DNA of 64,000 nt, taken from Streptomyces sp. NBC_00433 (lineage in GTDB: Bacteria; Actinomycetota; Actinomycetes; Streptomycetales; Streptomycetaceae). Numbering within the stretch: position 1 is the first letter of the stretch; every line of letters starts with the position of its first letter. Shown in pieces: positions 1 through 7,885 of the stretch. A program made the position numbers and the translations under genes. The DNA is taken from positions 1 through 64,000 of the forward strand of contig CP107926.1 in NCBI GenBank assembly GCA_036015235.1, given 5' to 3'. Below the pieces are notes generated by a model that did not search any database, was not told the origin of the DNA, and was given only the letters and a program-made list of their open reading frames with translations.

Positions 1-225
1 GGTACCACAGCGCTGCGCGCTGTGCAAGCGTCACGCCTCGCTTCGCTCTGCGTGACCGCGCTCCGCGCGGTCTGCCCGGCGTAGCCGGGCCAACCCCTCC
101 GCTTCGCTCCAGGGTTGACGGCCCGCCAACCGGCGGGCTCCGCCCGCCTCCAGGCGGGCCGGGGCCCCTCGCTCCGCTCGGGTCCCGGCGGAGCGCTCCG
201 CGCCCCGCAATCGGTGCGGGAACAG
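1..225. repeat. Streptomyces linear-replicon telomere (palindrome array)
   Basis: A run of consecutive hairpins. CACAGCGC(TGC)GCGCTGTG at 6-24 has the stem, the TGC loop and the preceding GGTACCA of palindrome II in the archetypal Streptomyces telomere. It is followed by GTCACGC/GCGTGAC (30-56), ACCGCGC(TCC)GCGCGGT (55-71), GCCCGGC(GTA)GCCGGGC (74-90), CAACCC/GGGTTG (91-117) and several GGCGGGC/GCCCGCC and GGGGCCCC-type stems up to about 225. These 3'-overhang hairpins are where terminal-protein-capped ends are patched after replication. Palindrome I (CCCGCGGAGCGGG in known telomeres) is missing, so the window probably starts about a dozen bases inside the true end. The reading rests on remembered telomere sequence and the dense palindromes. 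Confidence 0.82.
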
Positions 226-268
226 CCGTTCGGTGCGGGCCGTGCAGGGCGGGCAACAAGCAAGCTGG

Positions 269-721
269 TTAGGAGGGAGGGGGTTCGGTTCGCGGTGTCA
301 CCAGGTGGGTGAGGGCGTATGCCGCAAGCTCTGGCGGGCGGAGGTTGAGAGCTGTGAGGGCGTCAGCGGTGGCTGGGATCTGTATGGGATCGAAGGTGCC
401 GACATCAGGGTTGTCGAGCTCCGGGCCATGACGTCGAGCAGGGTCCAGGCTGAGCACTTGAGCTGTGAAGTAGTGGTGGATCACGGCAATCGGGGGGCCG
501 GGTTCGGTGAGGGTGAGTATCGGTGTGGGCGGGCCGATCTCGGCTCCGACTTCTTCCATGACTTCGCGACGAAGGCCCGCTGTCAGGTCAGTGTCGTCGG
601 GCTCGATGGTCCCTCCGACGGCAGTGCAGTAGGGCGTGCCGCCCGGCCAGCCGCGCTGGAGGAAAAGGAGCTGGCCGGCGTCCGTGAGGAGTATGGCGTG
701 CGCTTTGTGACGCGTCTTCAT
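269..721 (-). CDS. NUDIX hydrolase
   Basis: A 150-residue protein, the usual size of a single NUDIX domain. The NUDIX box is visible from about residue 36: GGTIEPDD, then LRREVMEEVGAEIG, giving the REVxEEVG core whose glutamates hold the catalytic Mg2+ or Mn2+. Such enzymes hydrolyse nucleoside diphosphates linked to another group, for example oxidised nucleotides, ADP-ribose or dinucleoside polyphosphates; nothing here fixes the substrate. It is the gene nearest the telomere and is transcribed toward the replicon end, divergent from the helicase at 898. No strong Shine-Dalgarno is seen ahead of the ATG at 721, so the start is probable rather than certain. Confidence 0.85.
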   Translation of the reverse strand: MKTRHKAHAILLTDAGQLLFLQRGWPGGTPYCTAVGGTIEPDDTDLTAGLRREVMEEVGAEIGPPTPILTLTEPGPPIAVIHHYFTAQVLSLDPARRHGPELDNPDVGTFDPIQIPATADALTALNLRPPELAAYALTHLVTPRTEPPPS

Positions 722-897
722 GGTCCGGACGATACAGAGGAGGGGACCTCACCGGGTGTGAACTCTCCTCTCGGCCGCAAGTAGCGGGATGCAGTGCGTC
801 AACTTCTCTTAGCCGCTAGACTCTGGACTCGGGCACCACCCCCGGAGTTCACCCGTCCGGGGCACGCATCGTCCCGGGATGGAAGGGCGTCAAAACC

Positions 898-3426
898 ATG
901 GTGGCGGTAGTCACTGCCGAAGCAGAAAACACGGTCGTAGAGATGGACCCGTTCCCGCATCAGATCGAGGGGTCCGATGCGGCGGTGCGGAAACTCGAAT
1001 TGCAGCCGGGTCAGGAAATGCCCGCGCAGGGTCTGCGGGCGCAGGTCATCGCGGCGACCGGTTCGGGAAAGACTTTCATGGCGGTTTTGACTGCGCGGAA
1101 ATTGCGGGCGGGCCGGGTACTGGTGCTCGTGCCGACCTTGGATCTGCTAACGCAGATGGCGGCCGCTTGGCGGGCCGGCGGGCGTACGGGGCCGTTCTAC
1201 GGGATCTGCTCGCTGCGGGCGGAGGATGCGCAGGGGTTGGCGGCGTGCACGACAGACGTGGACGAGCTGGTGGCGTGGACGCGCGGCCTGGAGCAGGTGA
1301 CGGTCTTCGCCACGTACGCCAGTGTGGGTCTGGGGACGCTCCAGCGGGCGCATGAGGCGGGGTTGGCGCCCTGGTCGCTGGTGGTCGTGGACGAAGCCCA
1401 CCGGGTCAGTGGACGCGGCTCGAAGCCGTGGGCCGCGATTCACGACAACGCCAAGATTCCGGCTGACCGGCGGCTCTACATGACCGCCACCCCGCGCGTG
1501 TGGGAGGCGCCGGAGACCGAAGAGGGCGGCAGCAGCGCGCCCGTGCTGGTCGCGAGCATGGAAGACGACCCGGACGGGCTGTTCGGCAGCGTGGCGTACA
1601 AGTTGACGCTCTCGCAGGCCCGCAATCTGGGCTTGGTCGCGGCGTGGCAGGTGGTGTGTGTCGACGTGACCGACCCGGAGCTCCAGGCGGCCGCGCTGCT
1701 GGGGATCGAGGCCCGGTCGGACAACGTGCGCGGGAGTCGGCTCGCCGCGTTGCAGACCGCCGCGGTGAAGACGTCGGCGGAGCAGGGTCTGCGGCGCATG
1801 CTCACGTTCCACTACCGGACCAGCGAGGCCGAAGCGATGGCGGCCGGGGTGCCGGCGGTCGCGCAGAGGCTGTGGGAGGACGACCCGGAGACGTATCCGG
1901 AGCCGGATCGGGTGTGGGCGTCGTGGCTGTGCGGGGAGCACAAGCCCGACCACCGCAAGGCGACCCTGGAGAAGTTCGCCGATCCGGTCGGCGAGCGCGT
2001 CGACAGCGACCTGGTCCCCATGCGGCTGCGGCTGCTGTCCAGTGTTCGCATTCTCGGGGAAGGCGTCGACACCAAGGGTTGTGACGCTGTGTTCTTCGGA
2101 GATGTGCGCGGATCGGCGGTCGACATCCTCCAGATCGTCGGCCGGGCACTGCGCATGAAGCCGGGAGAAGGCAAGGTAGCGAGCCTGGTAGTGCCGGTTT
2201 TTCTCGGCAAGGACGAGGACCCGGACGCCATGCTGACGTCCAAGGGGTACAACGGATTGGCCCGAATTTTGGCTGCGCTCCGTAGTCACGACGCGGACAC
2301 CATCGAAGCGCTGGCAGAGCAGCAGGCCAACACCCGCCACCGGAAACCCACGGTGGCGGAGATCAAGGCCGCCGGACGGGGCGAAGAGGGCGCCACCTCG
2401 GCTCCCGCGCAGAGTCTGCTTTCCTTCTCCACTCCGCGTGATCCGGCCGTGTTGGCGCAGTTCATGAAGCTCCGTATTCTCCAGCCGGAAAATGCGTACT
2501 GGCGTCAGGGAATCCAGGCCGCGACCCGGTACGTGAAGGAGAACGGGGATCTGAAAGTCCCCTACTCATTCACCACGCCTGAGGACTGGCAACCCGCTGA
2601 TTTTCCACTTGGAACATGGATTGCCGATCAGCGGCGGTTCTACAACGCGGGCCAGATGAAGCCCGCACGCGCCAAGGAACTCGAAGAGTTGCAGATGGTG
2701 TGGTCGCACTGGGACGTCGCTTTTCAGGAGGGACTGTCAGCAGCGCAGGGGTGGGCGGCCGAACACGGGCACTTCCTCCCGCCCACCACGGCCACCTGGA
2801 ACGGACACCCTGTAGGGGTATGGGCAAAGAATTTGAGGACCGCGGGTCGGCGGGCGGTGGAGATCGAGGCGCGGCGTGAGGCCGGCCTGCCAGTCGGCTC
2901 CACCGCCGGGGCACTGACCGAAGAACGCCGCGACGCCCTAGAGCAGATCGACCCGAGCTGGTGCCCGGCCTGGCCCGTCGCCTGGCAACGCTGCTACAAG
3001 CTCTGCCGCAACCTCATCGAGGCCGGCGCCCCACTGCCCGCGCCGAGCGAGGCCACGGTGCAGGGCGAAGACCTCGGGGCGTGGGCGCTGGCGCAGCGCC
3101 TGGACTGGGAGCAGCTGCTACCCGCGCAGCAGTGGATGCTCGAGCACATGCTCCACCTGTCCCCCGCAGAGGCGTCTGAGCGGCCTCCAGCGCCCCGCAC
3201 ACAAGCCGACAAGTGGGCGCTGAACATCCAGGCCGCCAAAGAGTTCCACGCCCGCCAAGGCAGCCTCCAGACCGTTCCCCGCAAGGCCGTCGTCCACCTC
3301 AGCGAGCCGGACGGGACGGTGACGGACGTGAAGCTAGGGCTGTTCGTCGACAACTGCCGGCGCCGGGCAGACAAGCTGGGCGAGCAGCGACGCGCAGAAC
3401 TCGACGCGCTCGGGATGCGCTGGTAG
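898..3426 (+). CDS. Terminal DEAD/DEAH-box helicase with helicase-associated repeats (TtrA-like)
   Basis: An 842-residue superfamily 2 helicase. Walker A ATGSGKT is at residues 53-59, DEAH at 165-168 and motif III TATPR at 196-200. A second RecA lobe carries QIVGRALR (motif VI, roughly residue 415). From about residue 520 the C-terminus consists of tryptophan-rich helicase-associated repeats of about 70 residues, a domain common in Streptomyces, ending LDALGMRW. It is the first large gene inward of the telomere, matching the TtrA-like helicases at the ends of Streptomyces linear replicons, which are linked to end maintenance and conjugative transfer. A GGAAGGG sequence precedes the ATG. Part of its 3' end is duplicated downstream; the telomeric role is inferred from position and domain order. 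Confidence 0.85.
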   Translation: MVAVVTAEAENTVVEMDPFPHQIEGSDAAVRKLELQPGQEMPAQGLRAQVIAATGSGKTFMAVLTARKLRAGRVLVLVPTLDLLTQMAAAWRAGGRTGPFYGICSLRAEDAQGLAACTTDVDELVAWTRGLEQVTVFATYASVGLGTLQRAHEAGLAPWSLVVVDEAHRVSGRGSKPWAAIHDNAKIPADRRLYMTATPRVWEAPETEEGGSSAPVLVASMEDDPDGLFGSVAYKLTLSQARNLGLVAAWQVVCVDVTDPELQAAALLGIEARSDNVRGSRLAALQTAAVKTSAEQGLRRMLTFHYRTSEAEAMAAGVPAVAQRLWEDDPETYPEPDRVWASWLCGEHKPDHRKATLEKFADPVGERVDSDLVPMRLRLLSSVRILGEGVDTKGCDAVFFGDVRGSAVDILQIVGRALRMKPGEGKVASLVVPVFLGKDEDPDAMLTSKGYNGLARILAALRSHDADTIEALAEQQANTRHRKPTVAEIKAAGRGEEGATSAPAQSLLSFSTPRDPAVLAQFMKLRILQPENAYWRQGIQAATRYVKENGDLKVPYSFTTPEDWQPADFPLGTWIADQRRFYNAGQMKPARAKELEELQMVWSHWDVAFQEGLSAAQGWAAEHGHFLPPTTATWNGHPVGVWAKNLRTAGRRAVEIEARREAGLPVGSTAGALTEERRDALEQIDPSWCPAWPVAWQRCYKLCRNLIEAGAPLPAPSEATVQGEDLGAWALAQRLDWEQLLPAQQWMLEHMLHLSPAEASERPPAPRTQADKWALNIQAAKEFHARQGSLQTVPRKAVVHLSEPDGTVTDVKLGLFVDNCRRRADKLGEQRRAELDALGMRW
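2899..3203 (+). repeat. 305-bp perfect direct repeat, copy 1 (inside helicase)
   Basis: This stretch of the helicase-associated repeat region matches 4765-5069 at every base, with an offset of 1,866 bp. Outside it the two copies still align but differ at many positions. The abrupt edges suggest gene conversion or a recent partial duplication. Confidence 0.93.
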
Positions 3427-3655
3427 GCGACACGGCCGACGCGATCACCGAACTCGACAGCATCGGCGGCTGACCGCGTGCCCGTGGACCCGGCGGCGGG
3501 CGGTCGGCCGCACCGCCCTGGGTGAGTGAAATGAGCTCTTCGACGTGGCCACCGATCGGGTGACGGTCGGCGGCCGCGAGCGCAGGACCGGATCGGGCGG
3601 CATCGGCGGCTCGATCCGGTCCTGCGGCACCGCAGCAGCGGTGCCGGAACACGCT

Positions 3656-4108
3656 CTACGCGTGCAGCGGGACCAGTTGGCTCCCCCAGTCGACGGTCAG
3701 TGCGGTCGCGCCCTCGGGCACGTTGTCGAAGAACACATCGGGGTCGTCGAGCGTGGCCACGTTGGAATTCCCACGGTCCAGATAGGAGAATTCGTCGTAT
3801 ACGCCTTTGGTGCCGCCGTAGTACAGGCAGACCTTCCAGGTGTACGTGTCGCCGACCAGATAGATGTCGCGCGGCGACTGCCCGTTGTAGTTGATCGTCT
3901 GGCCCTGCATGAAGTTACGCCATTCGTACCAGTATCCGGCCAGCGTAATGGTGCGCGTCTGGCATGTATTCGCGTCCGGCGCCGGATAGACGGCGATGGG
4001 CTGGGACCTCTCCAGCTTCGCAGTGCTGTACGCGGAGGCCGAGGGTGCGACCGCCATCAGGCCTGCCACGATGGCCGCTCCGAGGACAATGCGGAATCTC
4101 TTGTTCAT
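3656..4108 (-). CDS. Small secreted protein, function unknown
   Basis: A 150-residue protein beginning MNKRFRIVLGAAIVAGLM. It has a clear Sec signal peptide: basic N-terminus, hydrophobic core, and a likely signal peptidase I site at PSASA before YSTAK. The mature part is rich in Trp, Tyr and Asp and has two cysteines (DANTCQTR and WKVCLYY) that could form a disulphide. The ATG at 4108 is chosen over upstream starts because GGGGAGGGG precedes it and the signal peptide begins there. I do not recognise the mature domain. It stands alone between the helicase and its broken copy. Confidence 0.75.
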   Translation of the reverse strand: MNKRFRIVLGAAIVAGLMAVAPSASAYSTAKLERSQPIAVYPAPDANTCQTRTITLAGYWYEWRNFMQGQTINYNGQSPRDIYLVGDTYTWKVCLYYGGTKGVYDEFSYLDRGNSNVATLDDPDVFFDNVPEGATALTVDWGSQLVPLHA

Positions 4109-4545
4109 GAGCCCCTCCCCATGCTCAATGCTGAACCTGCCCGTAAGCAGGTCGAGTACTAGGAAGAATGGCATGAGACATTCAGGAAAAGGAGTGGACG
4201 GGAGTACAACCTTTGACGCCTGTCCCCTAACGGGCATTTATGTACGAGTTGCGTAATTTATCCGGGCGGATTTTCCGCACCGGGGTCTGCATGTGAACGA
4301 AAGAGCACGGGCCCGACGGTGGAATCCTCAGCGGTTGCCGGAGTCGCCGGAGCACCCCGCGAGCGGCCTCACAGGCGGACGGGCCAGAACCGAGCCGGCC
4401 TTCGGTGTGCACCGACGGGCGCCGGGACCGTCGGTCTGCTGGTCCAACTTGAGGTGACGCGCCAGGCCATTCAGAAGATGCTCGCCCACTGAAGCACCCA
4501 TCCCCAGTCCCTCCCCCGAGCCAGGGGCGGCGCCGGGGTGGCGCA
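4109..4545. other. Intergenic region with a short coding remnant
   Basis: About 440 bases without an intact gene. The left part should hold the promoter of the secreted-protein gene. A frame ending at 4492 reads LVQLEVTRQAIQKMLAH and then stops; its composition looks like the tail of a lost gene, but it is too short to identify. Nothing else is recognised before the helicase copy begins near 4546. Confidence 0.35.
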
Positions 4546-5190
4546 CTCGAGGAACTGGGCATGATCTGGTCGCACTGGGACGTCGCTTTCCAGGAGGGAC
4601 TGTCTGCAGCAGCCGCGTGGGCGGCAGAAGCGGGCCACCTCCTCCCGCCCACCACCGCCACCTACCGCGGCTACCCCATCGGCGTCTGGATGAAGAACAA
4701 CAGGACCGCAGGTCGGAAGGCGGCGGAGATCCAGGCACGGCGCGAGGCCGGCCTCCCCGTCGGATCCACCGCCGGGGCACTGACCGAAGAACGCCGCGAC
4801 GCCCTAGAGCAGATCGACCCGAGCTGGTGCCCGGCCTGGCCCGTCGCCTGGCAACGCTGCTACAAGCTCTGCCGCAACCTCATCGAGGCCGGCGCCCCAC
4901 TGCCCGCGCCGAGCGAGGCCACGGTGCAGGGCGAAGACCTCGGGGCGTGGGCGCTGGCGCAGCGCCTGGACTGGGAGCAGCTGCTACCCGCGCAGCAGTG
5001 GATGCTCGAGCACATGCTCCACCTGTCCCCCGCAGAGGCGTCTGAGCGGCCTCCAGCGCCCCGCACACAGACCGATAAGTGGGCGGCGAACATGGCCAGC
5101 CGACCGGCAGTTCCACGCCCGCGAGGACAGCCTGCAGACGGTTCCTCGCAAGACGGTTGAGCAGCTGGTCGAGCCGGACGGGGCTGTGAG
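4546..5190 (+). pseudogene. Truncated, frameshifted second copy of the helicase C-terminal repeats
   Basis: From about 4546 the sequence aligns with the helicase at 2680 onward: MIWSHWDVAFQEGLSAA here, MVWSHWDVAFQEGLSAA there. The whole helicase core is missing. After the 305-bp identical block it diverges, and near 5095-5105 the family reading (QFHAREDSLQTVPRKTVEQL, then VEPDGAV) continues in another frame, so the copy is frameshifted as well as truncated. An ATG at 4561 opens a 199-codon frame that could be translated, but this is best seen as a recombination remnant of a terminal helicase gene. Confidence 0.82.
4765..5069 (+). repeat. 305-bp perfect direct repeat, copy 2
   Basis: Identical to 2899-3203. 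The first mismatches are at 4764 (A against C) and 5070 (G against A). It lies inside the broken helicase copy and would be a ready substrate for homologous recombination that deletes or duplicates the 1.87 kb between the copies. Confidence 0.93.
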
Positions 5191-5287
5191 GTGTATATCA
5201 CGCGCGGCGAGGTCACAAAGGGCGGAGGTGCGTGCACTACATAGTGTCGGCAGGTGAACGGGTCACCGCCGGGGAAGGCAGACGGTG

Positions 5288-5512
5288 ATGGATCCGGTGC
5301 TCGGGGGAGGGCTGCTGACGGTGTGTGGCTGGTTGTGTCGGTTGCTGCATATTTGGGTGGCCAGCCGTACCGAACTACGCAGAATCGAGATGCAGCAGCA
5401 ATGCCTCAGTGAGCGGGTGCGGCATCTGCCGCCCGGCAGCCGTCTGCTGGAACGGCCCGGCAGCGTCGAGGTTGTAACGGGAACGCAGCCGACGGGGATA
5501 CGCCGTGGCTGA
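5288..5512 (+). CDS. Small hypothetical protein upstream of the sigma factor
   Basis: A 74-residue protein, MDPVLGGGLLTVCGWLCRLL and onward. The first ~22 residues are hydrophobic enough for one membrane segment; the rest is charged, with an ERVRHLPPGSRLLERPGS stretch. GGGGAAGG lies 10-15 bases upstream, and a GTG directly before the ATG (5285) is an equally possible start. Its stop overlaps the GTG of the sigma-factor gene by 8 bases, so the two are probably translationally coupled. By position it could be a membrane partner or anti-sigma component, but nothing in the sequence proves that. Confidence 0.5.
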   Translation: MDPVLGGGLLTVCGWLCRLLHIWVASRTELRRIEMQQQCLSERVRHLPPGSRLLERPGSVEVVTGTQPTGIRRG

Positions 5513-6068
5513 GTCTTCCTCGCCCGTGGCGAGGAGGACGGCACCGGCACCTCCACACACCGACGGGGCGTCGCCCGCGTTAACGACCAGCAGTCTTGAG
5601 GACCTCTACCGCGTCGAGATGCCGCAGCTGACACGGTTCCTGGTCCGTGTCGGCGCGACCCCCTACGAGGCTGCCGACGCCGCCCATGAGGCATTCACCA
5701 TAGCCATCGAGAAATGGGACAGCATCCGGGAACCGCGGGCGTGGCTGCGCAAGGTCGCTCACCGCTGCTATCTGCGTCAGACCGGCCATCGCGACAGGCC
5801 ATACGACCCGTTGCCCGATCGCCCGGGCGGGACCTGTCCCATCGCCCACGTGACCCTCAAGGAGGGAAATCAGCGGGTCCTGAACGCACTGGCCCAGCTG
5901 CCGCCGCTGCAGCGGCACGTCATGGCGTGGTCCCAGGACGGCTTCACCGACCGGGAAATCGCCCAAGCGCTTGATATACGGGAAGACGCCGTGCGGAAGA
6001 ACCGGAGCCGCGCCCGGCGTCGACTGCAGCAGACTCTCGCTGAGGAGACAGGGGACCGCGATGAGTGA
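5505..6068 (+). CDS. ECF-type RNA polymerase sigma factor
   Basis: A 187-residue protein with the two-domain layout of extracytoplasmic-function sigma-70 factors. Region 2 (about residues 28-90) has LYRVEMPQLTRFLVRVGA, AADAAHEAFTIAIEKW and the -10-binding helix REPRAWLRKVAHRCYLR. Region 4 (about 125-175) has LNALAQLPPLQRHVMAW, a helix-turn-helix (FTDREIAQALDIREDAVRKN) and an Arg-rich end. It would direct RNA polymerase to a small regulon. It starts with GTG overlapping the preceding gene and ends overlapping the next ATG, so it is the middle gene of a tight operon. No typical zinc anti-sigma motif is seen next door. The regulon cannot be inferred here. Confidence 0.88.
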   Translation: MAESSSPVARRTAPAPPHTDGASPALTTSSLEDLYRVEMPQLTRFLVRVGATPYEAADAAHEAFTIAIEKWDSIREPRAWLRKVAHRCYLRQTGHRDRPYDPLPDRPGGTCPIAHVTLKEGNQRVLNALAQLPPLQRHVMAWSQDGFTDREIAQALDIREDAVRKNRSRARRRLQQTLAEETGDRDE

Positions 6069-6765
6069 GCACACCGTATCCCAGGAGACGCAAGTCCCCA
6101 ATGGTGACAGCGTCGCGGTAGAGGGCCGCCCCACGGCTGCCGATACACGTCTGGATCAGCTTCTCGCAGCTGCTGACGAAGAGCTTTCCCAGCGTCTCGA
6201 CGACGCCCTCGATCTCAAGGGCGGTCTTCGGCACCTCGCTTCCCTTCCTGCCTACCCCGAACGGCCACGGCCGGCAGACAGCCAGGCCAGGGGTGCCTTG
6301 CACTGTCCAGGCCGCCGCGTCACCGGGCGTCTTGGCGAAGGCGCCCACATCGATGAAAACCAGCAATTGCAGGAAGCCCTCGATCTCCTGCAACACACCA
6401 GCGACCAGTTCCACGGCCTTGTGAGCATGACGAACGACGGCCCGTCCTCCCTGGAAACCGCACGATCCAAGCTGACCCACGCTCAGCTGCTCATCTCGCG
6501 GCTCATCACCGAAGCACAAGGCAGGACGCTCACGAGGACGCAGAACACCAAGGCATTCAACGACATCCACGATTGCGTCAACGCGGCCTGGACCACCATC
6601 GCGGAGACACTGCAAAGCCCCGCCGCCGACCCCCAGGCCGTGCTCCTCGACGACGCCCTCGACACCCTCGACAGCGCCACGCAACGCCTCGCCCAGGCAC
6701 ACCGCATCCTCGATCACCTCCTCGATCAGATCGGAGAAGACGTCGATCAGCCCCTCCCCGCCTGA
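6061..6765 (+). CDS. Hypothetical protein coupled to the sigma factor
   Basis: A 234-residue, largely helical, acidic protein starting MSEHTVSQETQVPNGDSVAV. The ATG at 6061 lies inside the last codons of the sigma-factor gene (ATGAGTGA overlap), strong evidence of translational coupling. Residues ~100-230 look like long amphipathic helices (LQEALDLLQHTSDQFHGL, LDTLDSATQRLAQAHRIL), and no membrane segment or zinc motif is evident. I recognise no family. As the downstream partner of an ECF sigma gene it may regulate or respond to it, but that is inference from position only. Confidence 0.65.
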   Translation: MSEHTVSQETQVPNGDSVAVEGRPTAADTRLDQLLAAADEELSQRLDDALDLKGGLRHLASLPAYPERPRPADSQARGALHCPGRRVTGRLGEGAHIDENQQLQEALDLLQHTSDQFHGLVSMTNDGPSSLETARSKLTHAQLLISRLITEAQGRTLTRTQNTKAFNDIHDCVNAAWTTIAETLQSPAADPQAVLLDDALDTLDSATQRLAQAHRILDHLLDQIGEDVDQPLPA

Positions 6766-6780
6766 GCCGCCCCCACCCGG

Positions 6781-6867
6781 ATGACGCGCTCATCGCTGAC
6801 CCTGAATACCCAGCTCAACTCCGTGGAGTCCACGCTCGACGTCATCGCCGATTTCACCGACGCATGA
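6781..6867 (+). CDS. Possible 28-residue small protein
   Basis: ATG at 6781 opens MTRSSLTLNTQLNSVEST and ends ADFTDA, TGA at 6867. It lies 15 bases after the preceding stop and ends 3 bases before a strong hairpin, so it would be the last gene of the sigma-factor operon. No good Shine-Dalgarno is visible. The fit between hairpin and last gene is the main support. Confidence 0.35.
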   Translation: MTRSSLTLNTQLNSVESTLDVIADFTDA

Positions 6868-6870
6868 GCC

Positions 6871-6910
6871 GTCCGGACTGCCGCCCGCCTGGGGGCGCGG
6901 CAGTCCGGAC
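6871..6910 (+). terminator. Strong hairpin terminator after the sigma-factor operon
   Basis: GTCCGGACTGCCGC (6871-6884) pairs perfectly with GCGGCAGTCCGGAC (6897-6910), a 14-bp stem with a 12-base loop and no T-run, the usual form in high-GC actinomycetes. It separates the operon from the transposase gene that follows. Confidence 0.75.
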
Positions 6911-6933
6911 CCGGTGCTGGAGGGAGGGAAGTC

Positions 6934-7788
6934 GTGCCGCGGCCACGCTGCTACCCCTCCGACACCTGGGACGACGAATGGGCGCTGATCGAACCCCTGC
7001 TGCCGGTCCCGGCCTGCGACACCCCGGCCGGCGGCCGGCCGGAGAAGCATCCGCGGCGGGAGATTGTGGACGCCATCCGCTACGTGGTCGATACCGGCTG
7101 CAAGTGGCGGGCGCTGCCGAAGGACTTCCCTCCCTGGCGCACCTGCTACGGCTTCATGGCCCGCTGGGCCGCCGCCGGCGTCATCGGCCAGATCCGTGAC
7201 AGCTTGCGCAAACGCATCCGCCGCGAGATGGGCAAGGCGCCCGGCGCGGTGGCCACCGTCATCGACTCCCAGTCCATCAAGGCCGCCGACACCGTCGGCA
7301 AGGACTCCCGCGGCTACGACGCCGGCAAGAAAATCAACGGCCGCAAACGGCACCTGGTCGTGGACACCAAGGGCCTGCCGCTTTTCGTCATGGTCACCCC
7401 CGCCGACATGACCGACCGCAACGCGGCCAAGGAAGTCCTGTTCCGGCTGCGGCTGATGCACCCCGAAATCACCATCGTCTGGGCCGACTCCGCCTACGCC
7501 GGACAGCTCGTGACCTGGGCAAAGACCTACCTGAACCTGACCATAAAGACCGTCAGCCGCCCGAAGAACACCCCCGGCTTCGTCGTCCTGCCCCGCCGCT
7601 GGGTCGTCGAACGCTCCCACGCCTGGGTCATGCACGCCCGCCGACACGCCCGCGACTACGAACGCCTCATCCAGCACTCCGAATCGCTCATCACCTGGGC
7701 CGCGATCACCCTCATGACCAGGCGCATCACCCGCCGGTCCTCCCGCCGCAGCGGACAACCGGCCTCCCGCGAAGCCCACCGCGATTGA
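6934..7788 (+). CDS. IS5-family DDE transposase
   Basis: A 284-residue single-frame transposase starting at GTG 6934. The N-terminus (DTWDDEWALIEPLLPVP, then RYVVDTGCKWRALPKDFPPW) is typical of the IS5 DUF4096-type domain. The DDE core shows VIDSQSIKAAD (first Asp), VWADSAYAG (second Asp) and RRWVVERSHAWVMHARR (catalytic Glu). The frame is intact, so the enzyme could be active. I could not find convincing terminal inverted repeats around it, so the element limits are left open; they may coincide with the hairpin at 6871 on the left and lie in 7789-7880 on the right. Confidence 0.88.
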   Translation: MPRPRCYPSDTWDDEWALIEPLLPVPACDTPAGGRPEKHPRREIVDAIRYVVDTGCKWRALPKDFPPWRTCYGFMARWAAAGVIGQIRDSLRKRIRREMGKAPGAVATVIDSQSIKAADTVGKDSRGYDAGKKINGRKRHLVVDTKGLPLFVMVTPADMTDRNAAKEVLFRLRLMHPEITIVWADSAYAGQLVTWAKTYLNLTIKTVSRPKNTPGFVVLPRRWVVERSHAWVMHARRHARDYERLIQHSESLITWAAITLMTRRITRRSSRRSGQPASREAHRD

Positions 7789-7885
7789 TCATCGTGGCGC
7801 CGGTGGTCACCAGCGCCACCAAGAGCCCACCGGGCCTCGCGTCGGCCCATTCTCGCATCCCACGACCGCCGCCTGACCTGCGGAC

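Noticed and set aside
1147..2340. Long minus-strand frames inside the helicase, and similar long frames opposite the NTPase.
   Set aside because: They are GC-driven antisense shadows of well-supported genes, with Arg/Pro/Gly-rich composition and no motif.
6871..6910. The perfect hairpin as the left inverted repeat of the IS5-type element.
   Set aside because: A terminal repeat should pair with a copy right of the transposase; none is seen. A terminator for the sigma operon fits better.
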